Shown here piece by piece: positions 16,671 to 26,781 of a stretch of 42,002 nt of DNA. Under the pieces are notes generated by a model. The model ran no database searches. It worked only from the letters and a program-made list of their open reading frames with translations, and was not told where the DNA came from. A program made the translations under genes and the position numbers. How positions within the stretch are numbered: position 1 is the first letter of the stretch; every line of letters starts with the position of its first letter. This stretch comes from Pirellulales bacterium (GTDB lineage: Bacteria > Planctomycetota > Planctomycetia > Pirellulales > UBA1268): contig JADHSL010000015.1 of NCBI GenBank assembly GCA_016776925.1, positions 1 through 42,002 of the forward strand. The letters run 5' to 3'.

Positions 16671-17711
16671 ATGTCTTGGGAAGGAATTGAGGGGCACGAT
16701 CAGATAGCCAATCGTTTTTCATTGGCGGAGGCAGCAGGACGCATTGCAGGAAGTTATTTATTCGTCGGGCAGGAGGGTATCGGCAAGGCTACATTTGCAA
16801 AAGCTCTCACGATGGCCCTAGCGTGCGAAGATTCAGGAAACAGTCTTGCCGCCTGCCATAAGTGCAACTCCTGCATTCAAGCACTTGCCGGAACGCATCC
16901 AGATATTGATATCGTACAAAAGCCTACTGAACGAACCACGATTCCTCTCGAATCTTTGATCGGCTCTCCTGAACAACGACTACGCGCGGGTTTGTGCTGG
17001 CGGCTTCTTCTACGGCCACAACTGGCGTCAAGAAAATTCGCAATTCTTCTAGACGCAGATCATCTTTCAGAGGAGGCCGCTAACTGCCTGCTGAAAACAC
17101 TTGAAGAACCACCACCCGGAGCCGTTATCATTTTGGTAGGAACAACTCTTGAAAGACAGCTACCCACTATTCGATCTCGGTGCCAGATTATACGCTTTTC
17201 CACTCTGTCCGACGGTATTATCAAGCAGGTTATCCAAACAGAACAGCAGCAAAATGGTGAAGAGTTAACAGATTCAACATTGGCAGAGATTGCCCGCATT
17301 GCTCAGGGGAGTCTCTCGAAAGCAAGGCTCTTCCTCGATGAAGAGCTCACATCATTCCGAACAAAACTTTTCACAATGCTCTCAGAAAAGCCCCTGCGTG
17401 GAGTTGATCTCACACGTGAAACAATTGGCATTGTCGAAGCAGCTGGGAAAGAACCTTCTCTTCGACGAACTCGACTACGCCTCGTTCTGGACTTATCAAT
17501 TGATTTTTTCCGAACAAAGCTCCATGTAAGTCATGGTGTGACCTGTCCTGCAGACGAAATTCTTGACTCTACAATCAGTGCCTGGAATGCGTCACCAGAA
17601 GAAATAACACAATGCCTTGAGCACTCATTGGATGCACGGCAGGGTGTAGATAGAAATGCGAACTTAGGTATTCTAGTTGATGCCTGGACGGCAAAGCTTG
17701 AGCGAGCATAG
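16671..17711 (+). CDS. holB: DNA polymerase III delta-prime subunit
   Basis: Delta-prime is part of the clamp-loader complex that puts the beta clamp on DNA. The 346 residues begin M-S-W-E-G-I-E-G-H, typical for this family. A P-loop-like G-Q-E-G-I-G-K-A follows near residue 36. A zinc module C-x8-C-x2-C-x2-C is in the first 70 residues, and then L-L-K-T-L-E-E-P-P (sensor 1 region) and R-S-R-C (SRC motif). I chose ATG 16671 (purine-rich GGAAGAGAG upstream) because it fits the family N-terminus; the frame extends to a GTG at 16620 that overlaps the tmk stop, so coupled translation from there cannot be excluded. Confidence 0.93.
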   Translation: MSWEGIEGHDQIANRFSLAEAAGRIAGSYLFVGQEGIGKATFAKALTMALACEDSGNSLAACHKCNSCIQALAGTHPDIDIVQKPTERTTIPLESLIGSPEQRLRAGLCWRLLLRPQLASRKFAILLDADHLSEEAANCLLKTLEEPPPGAVIILVGTTLERQLPTIRSRCQIIRFSTLSDGIIKQVIQTEQQQNGEELTDSTLAEIARIAQGSLSKARLFLDEELTSFRTKLFTMLSEKPLRGVDLTRETIGIVEAAGKEPSLRRTRLRLVLDLSIDFFRTKLHVSHGVTCPADEILDSTISAWNASPEEITQCLEHSLDARQGVDRNANLGILVDAWTAKLERA

Positions 17712-17742
17712 CGCGACGAAAGGCTCTCTTCCCTGCCTGAGT

Positions 17743-17763
17743 TACCTTGTTTCACTCAAGGTA
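17743..17763 (+). terminator. Weak hairpin after holB
   Basis: TACCTTG and CAAGGTA form a 7-bp stem around a 7-nt loop, 32 nt after the holB stop, with a further CTGA/TCAG pairing outside. The T-rich run follows only about 14 nt later, so it is a poor intrinsic terminator. Confidence 0.35.
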
Positions 17764-17925
17764 CCCTTCAGTTGTGAATTTTTATCGATTTTCTAAGTGA
17801 TAATCATTTTTCCGATGATTTCTGTCGATCCAATCTTTCAGGCGGTGGCCTGAGCACTGCTCCTGATTACTAGGTTGTCACTCTGGTACCAAAAAGCGGT
17901 ACCGGTGATTTTAGGATTGACAGGT

Positions 17926-20900
17926 ATGTCACAGAAGCAAGCTTGTGCTATTTTCGCGACGTCGTTCTTAGCTGGACTTCTTGTCACGGCTGTGGCTTTT
18001 CAACCATTTAGCAGCACATCAGTGGATACTCCTTATTTTGGATTTCCTGGTGAGTCCGTGGATCGTACTGCTCAGAATAATCAGGCTGTACCGGGAGTTA
18101 TTACAGACGCCCAATCTTCACCACCGCAGATTACCGAGCCACTTAGTCTTTCTAACCTGCCAAATGAATCAGCAGAGTCTTTTAGTAATTCGCTCCGAGA
18201 CCATCTTCTGACACTCGGTGAAATACACACAAACACGACCAGCTTTCCTCAAGCAGTAATGCTCTCCACTGAAGAAATACTTTCTCTGGAGAATCTTGCA
18301 AAACGGGCTGACAATGGTTCTGTCTCTGTTACTGCATTCAATGGAATCCCCGTTTCCGAACCAACAGAGCAAACAAAAGATTCACTCCAACCATTTGAAC
18401 TTGATGAGCCGGCAAGAGACTCAGGAGAGCAATTCGTACAATCGCCAGTGAATGAAAATCGGAGTGCATTAGAAGCACAACCCGTTATGGAACGGGAACC
18501 TGATAACTCTGAAGCACATGCGGCCGACATTGCCACGTCAGTCGTTGCTGAAAAGCCAGAATCATTGGTTTCGAATGATGATTCGACATATCTGAAAACG
18601 CAGCCTCTTGCTTCTGCACTACAGGCCGCAGCCGATCGTCCAGCTCCGAAACCGATGGACACACAGGGCCATGTGAGCGCTGATACGAATGTCGAATCAC
18701 CAGACTCACTGCGGTCTCTTGTTTCGCGTACACAAGTTTCAAGTACACAAGTTTCAAGTACACAAGTTTCAAGTACACAAACGGTTTCACAGGATCACCC
18801 ACAAGTTGAAGCCAAGAAAGCCGCTCCGACTCCAGAGTCTTCTCAAAGACCATCTGACGCCGTAGTAAAGGGCCTCCAAGCAGCGGCTGTCGCGCTCGAC
18901 AAAGTAGAGAAGACGGTACCTGTGCAAAGTCTTTTGACACGAACTTTGGGGCAATCAACCGCAGAACTTCCCCCTGATGAGAATTCCAGCAGCAAGGCGA
19001 TTTATCCATCCAAGACGGAGACCAAACTGCCTCTCTCATCAGCGAATACGAAGAAGATTGAGCCATTTTCAGCAGAATCAACAAAAACGCTTCCTTCGCT
19101 GCCGCAACCCAAACGTTGGAACAATAATCCTGATGTGCGTCTTACCCCTCGGTACGCTCGACCACATACAGAAACTGCTCCAGCTCCTCCGCTCCAACTC
19201 GAGCAGGCCGGAAACCCACTTGCAACACATCCAAAGAACTTCAATTCGGACCAGCACCTATCATCTGATAAAGCCTGGGTCAATCTTGACGAGGGCACAT
19301 GGTCGGAAGCCATTACAAGTACAAAAGTAGAGTCCCCGGTATCGTCGGATACACCACGGGAAAGAATTGTAAAACGGCTGTCCGCGGAACGTACAGCAAC
19401 TGCATCACCATCGCCACCGAACGCACCATTACCGGTTTCAAATCCTCTTAACAATACAAAGGGGAATTCAGCTACTGAACCTCAGCCAGAGCCACCAATA
19501 AAACGATTTATTGAGAGATTCAGGCCAGCGTCAGGGCCAACGCCGGGGGAACGCATACGTGACCGCATCAGTCAGAATATCAAGCGATTTGAAGCCACTA
19601 CACTGGCAACAGCCACATCACCAATAACCGCATGGCCACCACCAACAGAACTCTTGCTTGAGCTTGATGAACTGGCCGCGGATAGCCCTCCGCGGCCATC
19701 GTCATATAAAGACATTCGTAAATGGGTGGAACAGACGGCGTCCATTTTTTCTTACATTGCGACAACTCGTGGTCCACATGATCTTCAGGCGAAACCCGCT
19801 CTTATCGCTCTGGAAAAATGCTTCGATGATGGGATGGCTCTGGCTGACACTCTTCCCGATATTGATCATGCAGTTCAGATTCGGCGAGCAGCCTTTGCCG
19901 TTAAACGCCGAACAAAAACATGGCATGCCGCTGCAATTGTTTCTGAGGGACTCACAGAACAAACCGATGCTGAAAGAAAAACACTGGATGACATCTCTTC
20001 TCTTCTTGCATCACTCGAAGACTTCGAGGTGAATTCAAATGCCATACGTGCTACAGAAGTCCGACAGGCTCTCTCAGCGGTAGAGAAGTCAGAGTTCTTA
20101 CAATTCGACACACTTCACGAGGCAGTCATTCATCACTATGCAGCTCCAAATTTTCGGGTCGCTCTCGATGAAGCATTTCTCACAAGACTGATGCCGGAAT
20201 CGCCAAGCCAAACCGAAACAGTACGAGATGTCATTCTTGGAAAACCCGTTCGAGGTCGACGCGTGGTTGAGCAAATAACATCTGTTGACCTGACTCCCGA
20301 TGCTGATGAAATCTGCTTTGACCTCATCGTTGACGGCCACGTTTCAACCTATGCAATAACTGAAACCGGGCCAATAGCACTTACATCAAGAGGATCCGGC
20401 CAATTCACCGTAAAAAAACCGATGAAAATTTGTCGTGAGGGTCTCATCGCAGGCCGATCGGTAGCTTCGGCGTCGAACCGCGCTCGGCTCATGAATGTTT
20501 CTACAAGTTTTGATTCTGTACCACTCATGGGTTCCTTACTGCGGACACTTGCTCGCAATCAACATGCAGACAGTCTCCCAGAAGCAAATCGAGAAGTCGC
20601 TCAAAAAATTGTCTGGCAATCGTGTCGCAAGACAGACAAGGAGTCAGAGGAAAAATTTACAGCACTATCAAATCAGATTGAAGACAGCTTCTGGCAGCCA
20701 CTCGTACGACTTGGCCTCAGTCCGACTCCATTTATGGAAACAACAGAAGACAGGGCTACACTTCGGCTGCGGCTTAACGCCGACACCCAGCTGGCGGCTC
20801 ATACCCCTCGGCCTCGTGAGCCAGATGGAACACTCTTCGGCTATCAAGTTCATGAATCAACTATCAATAACGCATTTGAACAACTCGGGATTAAGGGCCA

Positions 20901-21417
20901 ACAACTTACACTGGAAGAACTCTTTATTCACGTACAACAACAGTTGGGTTTGGAACAAAAGATTCCAGAAGATCTACCGGAAGGTGTTTCCGTTGCATTT
21001 GAACAAGTTGAACCAATTCGTGTTGATTTTGAACAAGGACTTATCCAGGTAAAAATCTCTATTGATGCTCTCGAGAGTGGTCGGCGAAACTGGTATGACG
21101 TTATTGGCGGCGTTACGTACAAGCCCGTCGCTTCTGGAAACACTATTGTTCTACAGCGAGAGGGGCCAATTCGTATCAGTGGACCCGGGCACCGAGGACG
21201 GATTGAATTCGCATTACGAACAATATTTGGGAAAATTTTTCCGAAAGAAAGACCGGTGCCGATTGTGCCCAAAAAATTCACCGACCATCCTCGACTCCAA
21301 AATCTTACCACTCTGCAAGCTATGAGTTGGGACGGTTGGATTGCAATCGCTCTCGGTGACTCACCACAACTCCAGACGGCAGAAATTCCAGAAGAACAGC
21401 CGCCTGTCGTCCGCTAG
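17926..21417 (+). CDS. Large exported or membrane-anchored protein of unknown function
   Basis: About 1163 residues. An N-terminal hydrophobic segment (about 8-24) is a signal peptide or anchor. Residues 30-560 are low-complexity, rich in Ser, Thr, Pro, Glu and Gln, with a TQVSS repeat, and are probably disordered. After R-I-R-D-R-I-S near 555 the protein becomes structured: a helical part (about 580-760), a region with beta strands and a possible domain around F-D-L-I-V-D-G-H (about 805-830), and a C-terminal beta-rich part ending near W-D-G-W-I-A-I-A-L-G. I recognise no enzyme motif or named family. The frame extends to a TTG at 17875, but the ATG at 17926 places the hydrophobic segment at the N-terminus. 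It precedes fumC by 122 nt, with no evident functional link. Confidence 0.7.
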   Translation: MSQKQACAIFATSFLAGLLVTAVAFQPFSSTSVDTPYFGFPGESVDRTAQNNQAVPGVITDAQSSPPQITEPLSLSNLPNESAESFSNSLRDHLLTLGEIHTNTTSFPQAVMLSTEEILSLENLAKRADNGSVSVTAFNGIPVSEPTEQTKDSLQPFELDEPARDSGEQFVQSPVNENRSALEAQPVMEREPDNSEAHAADIATSVVAEKPESLVSNDDSTYLKTQPLASALQAAADRPAPKPMDTQGHVSADTNVESPDSLRSLVSRTQVSSTQVSSTQVSSTQTVSQDHPQVEAKKAAPTPESSQRPSDAVVKGLQAAAVALDKVEKTVPVQSLLTRTLGQSTAELPPDENSSSKAIYPSKTETKLPLSSANTKKIEPFSAESTKTLPSLPQPKRWNNNPDVRLTPRYARPHTETAPAPPLQLEQAGNPLATHPKNFNSDQHLSSDKAWVNLDEGTWSEAITSTKVESPVSSDTPRERIVKRLSAERTATASPSPPNAPLPVSNPLNNTKGNSATEPQPEPPIKRFIERFRPASGPTPGERIRDRISQNIKRFEATTLATATSPITAWPPPTELLLELDELAADSPPRPSSYKDIRKWVEQTASIFSYIATTRGPHDLQAKPALIALEKCFDDGMALADTLPDIDHAVQIRRAAFAVKRRTKTWHAAAIVSEGLTEQTDAERKTLDDISSLLASLEDFEVNSNAIRATEVRQALSAVEKSEFLQFDTLHEAVIHHYAAPNFRVALDEAFLTRLMPESPSQTETVRDVILGKPVRGRRVVEQITSVDLTPDADEICFDLIVDGHVSTYAITETGPIALTSRGSGQFTVKKPMKICREGLIAGRSVASASNRARLMNVSTSFDSVPLMGSLLRTLARNQHADSLPEANREVAQKIVWQSCRKTDKESEEKFTALSNQIEDSFWQPLVRLGLSPTPFMETTEDRATLRLRLNADTQLAAHTPRPREPDGTLFGYQVHESTINNAFEQLGIKGQQLTLEELFIHVQQQLGLEQKIPEDLPEGVSVAFEQVEPIRVDFEQGLIQVKISIDALESGRRNWYDVIGGVTYKPVASGNTIVLQREGPIRISGPGHRGRIEFALRTIFGKIFPKERPVPIVPKKFTDHPRLQNLTTLQAMSWDGWIAIALGDSPQLQTAEIPEEQPPVVR
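18730..18774. repeat. Three exact copies of a 15-bp tandem repeat
   Basis: The unit acacaagtttcaagt is repeated three times (18730-18744, 18745-18759, 18760-18774) plus a 6-base partial copy. It is in frame and encodes T-Q-V-S-S repeats within the disordered half of the large exported protein. Confidence 0.95.
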
Positions 21418-21539
21418 AAAACAGCACGTGACCATCCCCCGTATATTTGTAATGCGGACGGGTTGCAAACAAGGCCTCTACCTCTGACAATTTGGGGATC
21501 GACTTCTACCCCCTCTGCTTCTCCCGAAAGGACGTCATC

Positions 21540-22955
21540 GTGCCAAACCCGTCTGAGTCACACCGAATTGAATCTGACAGCATGGGAGAGGTTCGGGTTC
21601 CCTCAGACCGTTACTGGGGTGCTCAAACTGAACGTTCACGTGACAACTTCAAAATTGGTGTTGAACGCTTTCAGTGGGGGCGTGCTGTGAAACGTGCCCT
21701 GGGCATTTTGAAAAAAGCCGCAGCTCTGGCAAATGGTGAACTTGGACAGTTACCGGAAGAAAAAGTTGGCCTCATAGTACAGTCTGCAAATGAAGTTATT
21801 GATGGCACGCTTGATGACCATTTTCCACTTGTTGTATTCCAAACCGGTAGTGGCACACAGTCCAACATGAATGCCAATGAGGTCATTTCAAATCGAGCTA
21901 TAGAGATTGCCGGTGGCGACATGGGTTCAAAAAAACCAGTCCACCCCAATGATGATGTCAATCGTGGACAATCTTCAAATGACACATTTCCAACGGCAAT
22001 GCATATTGCTGCCGTAGACGTTATTCATAGTCGTCTGATTCCGGCTGTCCAGCTACTACGAGATGTATTCGCTGATCTTGAACAGCGATATGGGGCGATT
22101 GTAAAAATTGGAAGAACTCATTTACAAGACGCAACCCCAATAACGCTGGGCCAGGAAATCTCGAGTTGGCGCACACAACTGGATGAAAGGCTTTTGGGAA
22201 TAGAACGCGCTTTACCGGGCCTCTATGAACTGGCAATTGGTGGCACTGCCGTTGGAACGGGCCTCAACGCCCACCCCGATTTCGGCGAAAAGGCCGCGAC
22301 TTTTATTTCCAAGGAAACAGGCCACCCCTTTATCTCGGCACCGAATAAATTTGCATCGCTTGCTGCTCATGACGCACTTATAGAAGTAAGTGCGGCTGAA
22401 CGTGGACTTGCGATGGCACTTCTCAAAATTGCCAACGACATCCGCTGGCTAGCAAGTGGCCCACGCTGCGGCATTGGTGAAATTGCAGTACCTGAAAATG
22501 AACCTGGCAGTTCAATAATGCCTGGAAAAGTAAACCCAACTCAGTGCGAAGCATTGACTATGGTTTGTGCTCAGGTTTTTGGTAACGATGCAACAGTAGC
22601 CTTTGCTGGGAGCCAGGGCAATTTTCAACTGAACGTCTACAAGCCAGTCATGATTCATAATGTATTAGAGAGCGCGGATTTACTTGCAGATGGCTGTGAT
22701 TCAATGCGTGTTCATTGCGCAACAGGAATAACACCAAATCTCAATCGCATAGAACAACACCTCAACGATTCGCTTATGCTCGTAACAGCACTCAACACAC
22801 ACATCGGGTATGAAAACTCTGCAAAGATTGCAAAAAAAGCCCATGCCGATGGAACAAGCCTGAAAGAAGCAGCAGTTGCACTGGGCCTTGTTACCCCGGA
22901 GCAATACGAGGAGTGGGTTGTACCTGTTGAAATGACTCGCCCACTTGCAGTTTGA
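21540..22955 (+). CDS. fumC: Class II fumarate hydratase
   Basis: FumC interconverts fumarate and malate in the TCA cycle without an iron-sulfur cluster. The 471 residues match the family length (E. coli 467). Visible motifs are [12 protein letters not shown] near residue 105, the histidine segment [10 protein letters not shown], and the superfamily signature [11 protein letters not shown]. The GTG at 21540 has GAAAGGA about 8 nt upstream and gives the expected N-terminus; the frame runs on to a TTG at 21492. It converges on the metallopeptidase gene. Confidence 0.96.
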   Translation: MPNPSESHRIESDSMGEVRVPSDRYWGAQTERSRDNFKIGVERFQWGRAVKRALGILKKAAALANGELGQLPEEKVGLIVQSANEVIDGTLDDHFPLVVFQTGSGTQSNMNANEVISNRAIEIAGGDMGSKKPVHPNDDVNRGQSSNDTFPTAMHIAAVDVIHSRLIPAVQLLRDVFADLEQRYGAIVKIGRTHLQDATPITLGQEISSWRTQLDERLLGIERALPGLYELAIGGTAVGTGLNAHPDFGEKAATFISKETGHPFISAPNKFASLAAHDALIEVSAAERGLAMALLKIANDIRWLASGPRCGIGEIAVPENEPGSSIMPGKVNPTQCEALTMVCAQVFGNDATVAFAGSQGNFQLNVYKPVMIHNVLESADLLADGCDSMRVHCATGITPNLNRIEQHLNDSLMLVTALNTHIGYENSAKIAKKAHADGTSLKEAAVALGLVTPEQYEEWVVPVEMTRPLAV

Positions 22956-23012
22956 TTCTTGAACTGTTTTGCTCTCACCGTAACCCACAAGTCAGAACTG
23001 CATGCGTCGATC

Positions 23013-24407
23013 TCACTTCTCAGAAGGAGACAGTTCCACGGATTCGTCGTGAACTATCTGAACACGGATCGCTCCTCGACACTCTCGAAGCTGGCCTGGT
23101 GGATTATTAATCTTCAGAAAGAGTGGTCCGCTTCGACGGGCTATAAAATCTATTTCGGCACCTTCACCGGTTAATTCAAAGCAGGATTTAGACCCTTTGT
23201 TAACCCACTGAGCTGCAAGGAGCCTTCCCAGAGGCTTGCCACGATACCAGTCAATTGAGATGCCATCAGCTGTACTTTTCAACTCAAGTTGACCATCTCC
23301 TTCTTGGATGGCACCTACTGTGCAGAGGCCTGTCGCCTGAAGTCGGTAATGTTGGCCGGCTTCCAAGCACCAGCCTGGATTCTGCCAGCCACGATCAGCG
23401 GCCACAGAACTTGCTACCCCCTCATCTGGAACGAGATCTCCTTGAGACCAATCGATAATCATAGAGTCCGTGTCGTATCCGTAATCAATTTCTGAAATAA
23501 AGGCATTGAAGTCACGGCTTACCACAGTCGGATTCCAACCTGCATGTGTAGTTAAACGATGGGTCATTCGCTTATCGAACGGGTTTTGTTCCATGGCGAC
23601 AAACGCCTCTTGGTACCGCGGATGAGTTGTCAGAAAAGCCACAACCGACCACGCTAGCGCGTAGGAATCAATCGTTCCATGACGTGTTGGACGGAGCTTA
23701 AATACTTCTTGAATTCCTGTAGCTCCACCTGCGTTGTAAAGGCGATGAATCATCTCAATACGACCAAGCTGTTCAACATCGTTCGATGAGGATGGTATCG
23801 GAGTGTGCTCATACGTCTCTGTATCTTGCATCAGCCGATGTGTTGCCAACCACTCCGCTATGCCTTCTGTATACCATGTGGGTGCACTCATATTGAGCAA
23901 GGTCGTGGTAAATGCATGAACGCCTTCGTGCAGCATGAGATGGCGTCGATATGCTGGGTTTGACTGATCAACGAACCAGAACCTGTAGTGATCACAATAG
24001 CCATTTGTGAAATCTGGAATCGCATCGGGCAGCAAGCCGGCCTCTCGAAATCGCTCTCGATCAACAATCAAACAACCACAGACCTTCCAGTCTGAGACAA
24101 CTGATAATGGAATGCTGTAGTAGTCTGCCCAGACATTGACAGCCTCATCAAAAATTTCTGGTAATTTTTCTATATCGTCACCAACACGACGAGGACGGTC
24201 TGTAATCAAAACCAGATGATCACCCTCGAAAACATGTAAACCTGCAAGCTGCGATCGGTGAATGAGATTCCTCCAATCAAAACTCACTGGTTCCGAATAC
24301 GTCTTTGCATGAACCGGAGCTTGCTCACTAGCGTGTACATGAACTGGGAGAGACAGAAGAGTAAGCAACACGAGAAAGACGCCTTGCTGCATCATGAAGC
24401 ATGTCAT
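23013..24407 (-). CDS. Secreted zinc metallopeptidase (gluzincin-like)
   Basis: The 464 residues begin with a signal peptide (hydrophobic about 9-23, cleavage after H-V-H-A-S). The zinc motif H-E-G-V-H is at 160-164, followed 17-21 residues later by T-E-G-I-A-E-W, which supplies the third ligand Glu as in gluzincins of the peptidase MA type. The catalytic Glu is E161. Residues about 330-460 form a C-terminal beta-rich domain containing L-F-L-K-I-N, of the kind often found on exported planctomycete enzymes, where it may bind carbohydrate or wall. I chose ATG 24407 (others at 24395 and 24392); the frame to 24653 starts with TTG and is implausible. The substrate is unknown. It is divergent from the SNase-like gene. 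Confidence 0.85.
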   Translation of the reverse strand: MTCFMMQQGVFLVLLTLLSLPVHVHASEQAPVHAKTYSEPVSFDWRNLIHRSQLAGLHVFEGDHLVLITDRPRRVGDDIEKLPEIFDEAVNVWADYYSIPLSVVSDWKVCGCLIVDRERFREAGLLPDAIPDFTNGYCDHYRFWFVDQSNPAYRRHLMLHEGVHAFTTTLLNMSAPTWYTEGIAEWLATHRLMQDTETYEHTPIPSSSNDVEQLGRIEMIHRLYNAGGATGIQEVFKLRPTRHGTIDSYALAWSVVAFLTTHPRYQEAFVAMEQNPFDKRMTHRLTTHAGWNPTVVSRDFNAFISEIDYGYDTDSMIIDWSQGDLVPDEGVASSVAADRGWQNPGWCLEAGQHYRLQATGLCTVGAIQEGDGQLELKSTADGISIDWYRGKPLGRLLAAQWVNKGSKSCFELTGEGAEIDFIARRSGPLFLKINNPPGQLRECRGAIRVQIVHDESVELSPSEK

Positions 24408-24682
24408 TGGAGGGCATTTCCAAGACGATATTCGGCTGTCTTTAAGCGGAAGAACTCCTTCCGACCGGGACTGTTCCCAGAACTTTCCAGCGTGCAAGAA
24501 CCACCTCCAACCAGGAGAAATGGGGGGACTGATGAAGAAAGATAATACGTTAATTTCCATAAAGTGAGCTGAATTAAAAGGATTTTCCGGCTCCAGCAGC
24601 TGTGTTGTGCCGAAAAATAGAAGAAGAGGTGACCATGTCTTTGATCGTTCCAAATGCTTTTACCAGCCAGCTGTAGTTCATC

Positions 24683-25855
24683 ATGATCAAACCCACTTTG
24701 AAAAAAACGTCTGTCATTTCAGTCACTCGTCCGTGTCGCAACTGGTTCATGTATTTCTGTTGTTCATTGGTTGGTACGACAAGTTTCGCCCAGCAGGTCA
24801 TTATTGCACCAGGAGTAACCCAGGTGCCAGTAAGCCGTATTCAAGCTCCTGGATACATTCCGCCGCCACCGATTGTCCGTCGACCTTGGTGGTTTACAGT
24901 TCAGACAGTTTCTGGTCCCGGCGCTGTCATGCCGGTACCACGAGTGACACATTACCGTCCTCAGCCCTTCCGATTTCCAGCCGCAGCGCCAGTACTTGCT
25001 GGTAAACCAATCACCCCACCAACAAGTACTTTTCCTTCACAATGGGCTTCGGCTCCGCCGATAACGCCGTCCGCGCCGGTGGCTCACAAAACTGAATTGA
25101 CACCGCCGTCCTCTTGGATTCCCGGCGTTCCTTTACCACCCCAAAAAATAAGGCAGGAACCGCAAACACCACCCGCGTCTCCAACACCACCGACACACGC
25201 AGCGCCCTCCCTGGCAACTCAACCACCGCCTTCGGGTAACTGGGCAACGATTGCGATTGATGCAAGTAAGCCTCAGGCCAACGCTGTGGCAGTTACAATT
25301 CCTGCTGAATCAGGTGCTCTTTTGGTGGCACAGCCTCAACAAAATGCCCCTCAGAAGATCACTACATCAGCGCAGCCTGTGAGCATCCCTCAAACACCAG
25401 CAGTTGCGACTGTCCCCTCCCCCACTGCCTCGGTTGCTTGGTGGCGATGCATTGGCGTTACCGACGGTGACACGTTTACCTGCCTTGACACAGCAGGGAA
25501 GCAACAAAAAGTACGAGTTTCTGAAATTGATGCGCCTGAACTTGGTCAACCCTATGGACGTACCGCGCGGGACACACTTGCAGACTTAATATTTGGAAAA
25601 TCACTAGCTATTATTCCGATTAGAAGTACTTCAGATGGACTCGTGGTCTGTAAAGTCTCTGTAAACGGGAAAGACTTAGGGCGTGAGATGGTGATTGCGG
25701 GTGCAGCATGGCCAGAGCCACAATCAGAGAGCCAACTCACCAAAGACCAACAAGATGCCAAAGAGGCTAGACGAGGCCTCTGGTCAGAGGCTTCGCCGAC
25801 ACCACCGTGGGAATTTCGAAAAGCAGCCATGGAACCTTGGCAACAAGCTGCCTAA
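24683..25855 (+). CDS. Exported proline-rich protein with a C-terminal SNase-like domain
   Basis: The 390 residues have a signal peptide (to about S-F-A-Q-Q, residue 37). A long Pro/Ala/Thr-rich region (about 45-245), probably disordered or wall-spanning, follows, then a thermonuclease-like domain (about 249-370). The domain shows G-V-T-D-G-D-T, V-R-V-S-E-I-D-A-P-E (equivalents of Arg 35, Asp 40 and Glu 43 of S. aureus nuclease) and A-R-R-G-L-W near the end. The third catalytic residue, Arg 87 in the Y-G-R motif, aligns with Leu 320 (S-D-G-L-V), so activity is doubtful. The start is ATG 24683. It converges with the CPXCG gene, one nucleotide separating the stops. Confidence 0.85.
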   Translation: MIKPTLKKTSVISVTRPCRNWFMYFCCSLVGTTSFAQQVIIAPGVTQVPVSRIQAPGYIPPPPIVRRPWWFTVQTVSGPGAVMPVPRVTHYRPQPFRFPAAAPVLAGKPITPPTSTFPSQWASAPPITPSAPVAHKTELTPPSSWIPGVPLPPQKIRQEPQTPPASPTPPTHAAPSLATQPPPSGNWATIAIDASKPQANAVAVTIPAESGALLVAQPQQNAPQKITTSAQPVSIPQTPAVATVPSPTASVAWWRCIGVTDGDTFTCLDTAGKQQKVRVSEIDAPELGQPYGRTARDTLADLIFGKSLAIIPIRSTSDGLVVCKVSVNGKDLGREMVIAGAAWPEPQSESQLTKDQQDAKEARRGLWSEASPTPPWEFRKAAMEPWQQAA

Positions 25856-25856
25856 G

Positions 25857-26114
25857 TCATTCGTGCTCACTCGTAATCAATGGCTGACCGTCTTCTGCGA
25901 TATCGACATGGAGCACCATAGGATTGCAGCAAATTGGACAATCTTCAACATAGTCTTGGTGGAGTCCTTCAGTTACATCGACTGGCACGACTATCTCTTC
26001 ACCACATGAGTCGCAGATATAGTACGCCTCTACCTCTGCAGGTTGCATATCATGCCGATTGATACTCAATCCTAATCGGCTCATCTGCACATACTCGTCT
26101 CTCTTGTGTTTCAT
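25857..26114 (-). CDS. CPXCG-motif cysteine-rich protein
   Basis: An 85-residue protein with two Cys pairs: C-D-S-C-G in the middle and C-P-I-C-C (the CPxC knuckle) about 25 residues later, together a zinc-ribbon-like metal site typical of the CPXCG family of small bacterial proteins. Function is unknown in the family. The ATG at 26114 is preceded by GAGGAG at good spacing; an upstream TTG at 26129 is not needed. Confidence 0.85.
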   Translation of the reverse strand: MKHKRDEYVQMSRLGLSINRHDMQPAEVEAYYICDSCGEEIVVPVDVTEGLHQDYVEDCPICCNPMVLHVDIAEDGQPLITSEHE

Positions 26115-26557
26115 ATTTCTACTCCTCAAGAAGACTTTCTAAACCGTCGGAAACATTAAACGTACACTCGAAATAATACTCATTGCCACTCAGAAGCGTA
26201 GGTTCTCCAATAAAAATAATGGAGTGGGGGTAGAAGAGAGAACACACAATCGACCTACACGAATATTTGCCAAATAAGATTAGCCTTTGAATCTAGGTCT
26301 TTGGCTCCTCAAAGAACATCACCTGGTCTACTGAACCAAAAGGTAACGTATCTGTTCAGGCGGAAGTCGGCCAAAAGAAATACATTTGGACACTCCGTCG
26401 AGAGACACTTATGCTGTTACCCTTTCAACAACAGTTTCAAAGAGCAGATCGTTACGCTTGAAAACTCTGATCATGTTTTGAAGGTTTTTCCAGAGTTCTT
26501 TCTGCCGCGGCTACGGCCTGCACACTCTGGTTGAAACACCATTCTGAGCAATGAGAG
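26115..26557. other. Region between the CPXCG gene and tRNA-Gly
   Basis: About 440 nt with no supported gene; a 77-codon plus-strand frame at 26301-26534 has unlikely composition. The promoter of the CPXCG gene and the tRNA 3' trailer must lie here. Confidence 0.5.
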
Positions 26558-26630
26558 AGCGGGCGACCGGATTCGAACCGGCGACAACCAGCTTGGGAAG
26601 CTAGTGCTCTGCCAACTGAGCTACGCCCGC
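26558..26630 (-). tRNA. tRNA-Gly (anticodon CCC)
   Basis: Read on the minus strand: perfect 7-bp acceptor stem GCGGGCG/CGCCCGC, D-arm with G-T-T-G-G, anticodon stem CTAGC/GCTGG with loop TTCCCAA (anticodon CCC, decoding GGG), and T-arm with TTCGAAT loop. The discriminator base is T, and CCA is not encoded. Confidence 0.96.
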
Positions 26631-26781
26631 AAAGTCTGCGCGGTCCGTTTTCCGCCTATACCTTACATTAAAACAAGGAGTATTCTCATGGGTACAATAC
26701 GGAACAGGTCAGAGGCTCGTTTCTATCTACAAGACTGCCTCAGTTGTTCTCGTGTATTTAGAATTTAAACAGGAATAAGCG

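Noticed and set aside
26301-26534. 77-codon plus-strand frame
   Set aside because: Composition is unusual, no start signal is present and no similarity is recognised.
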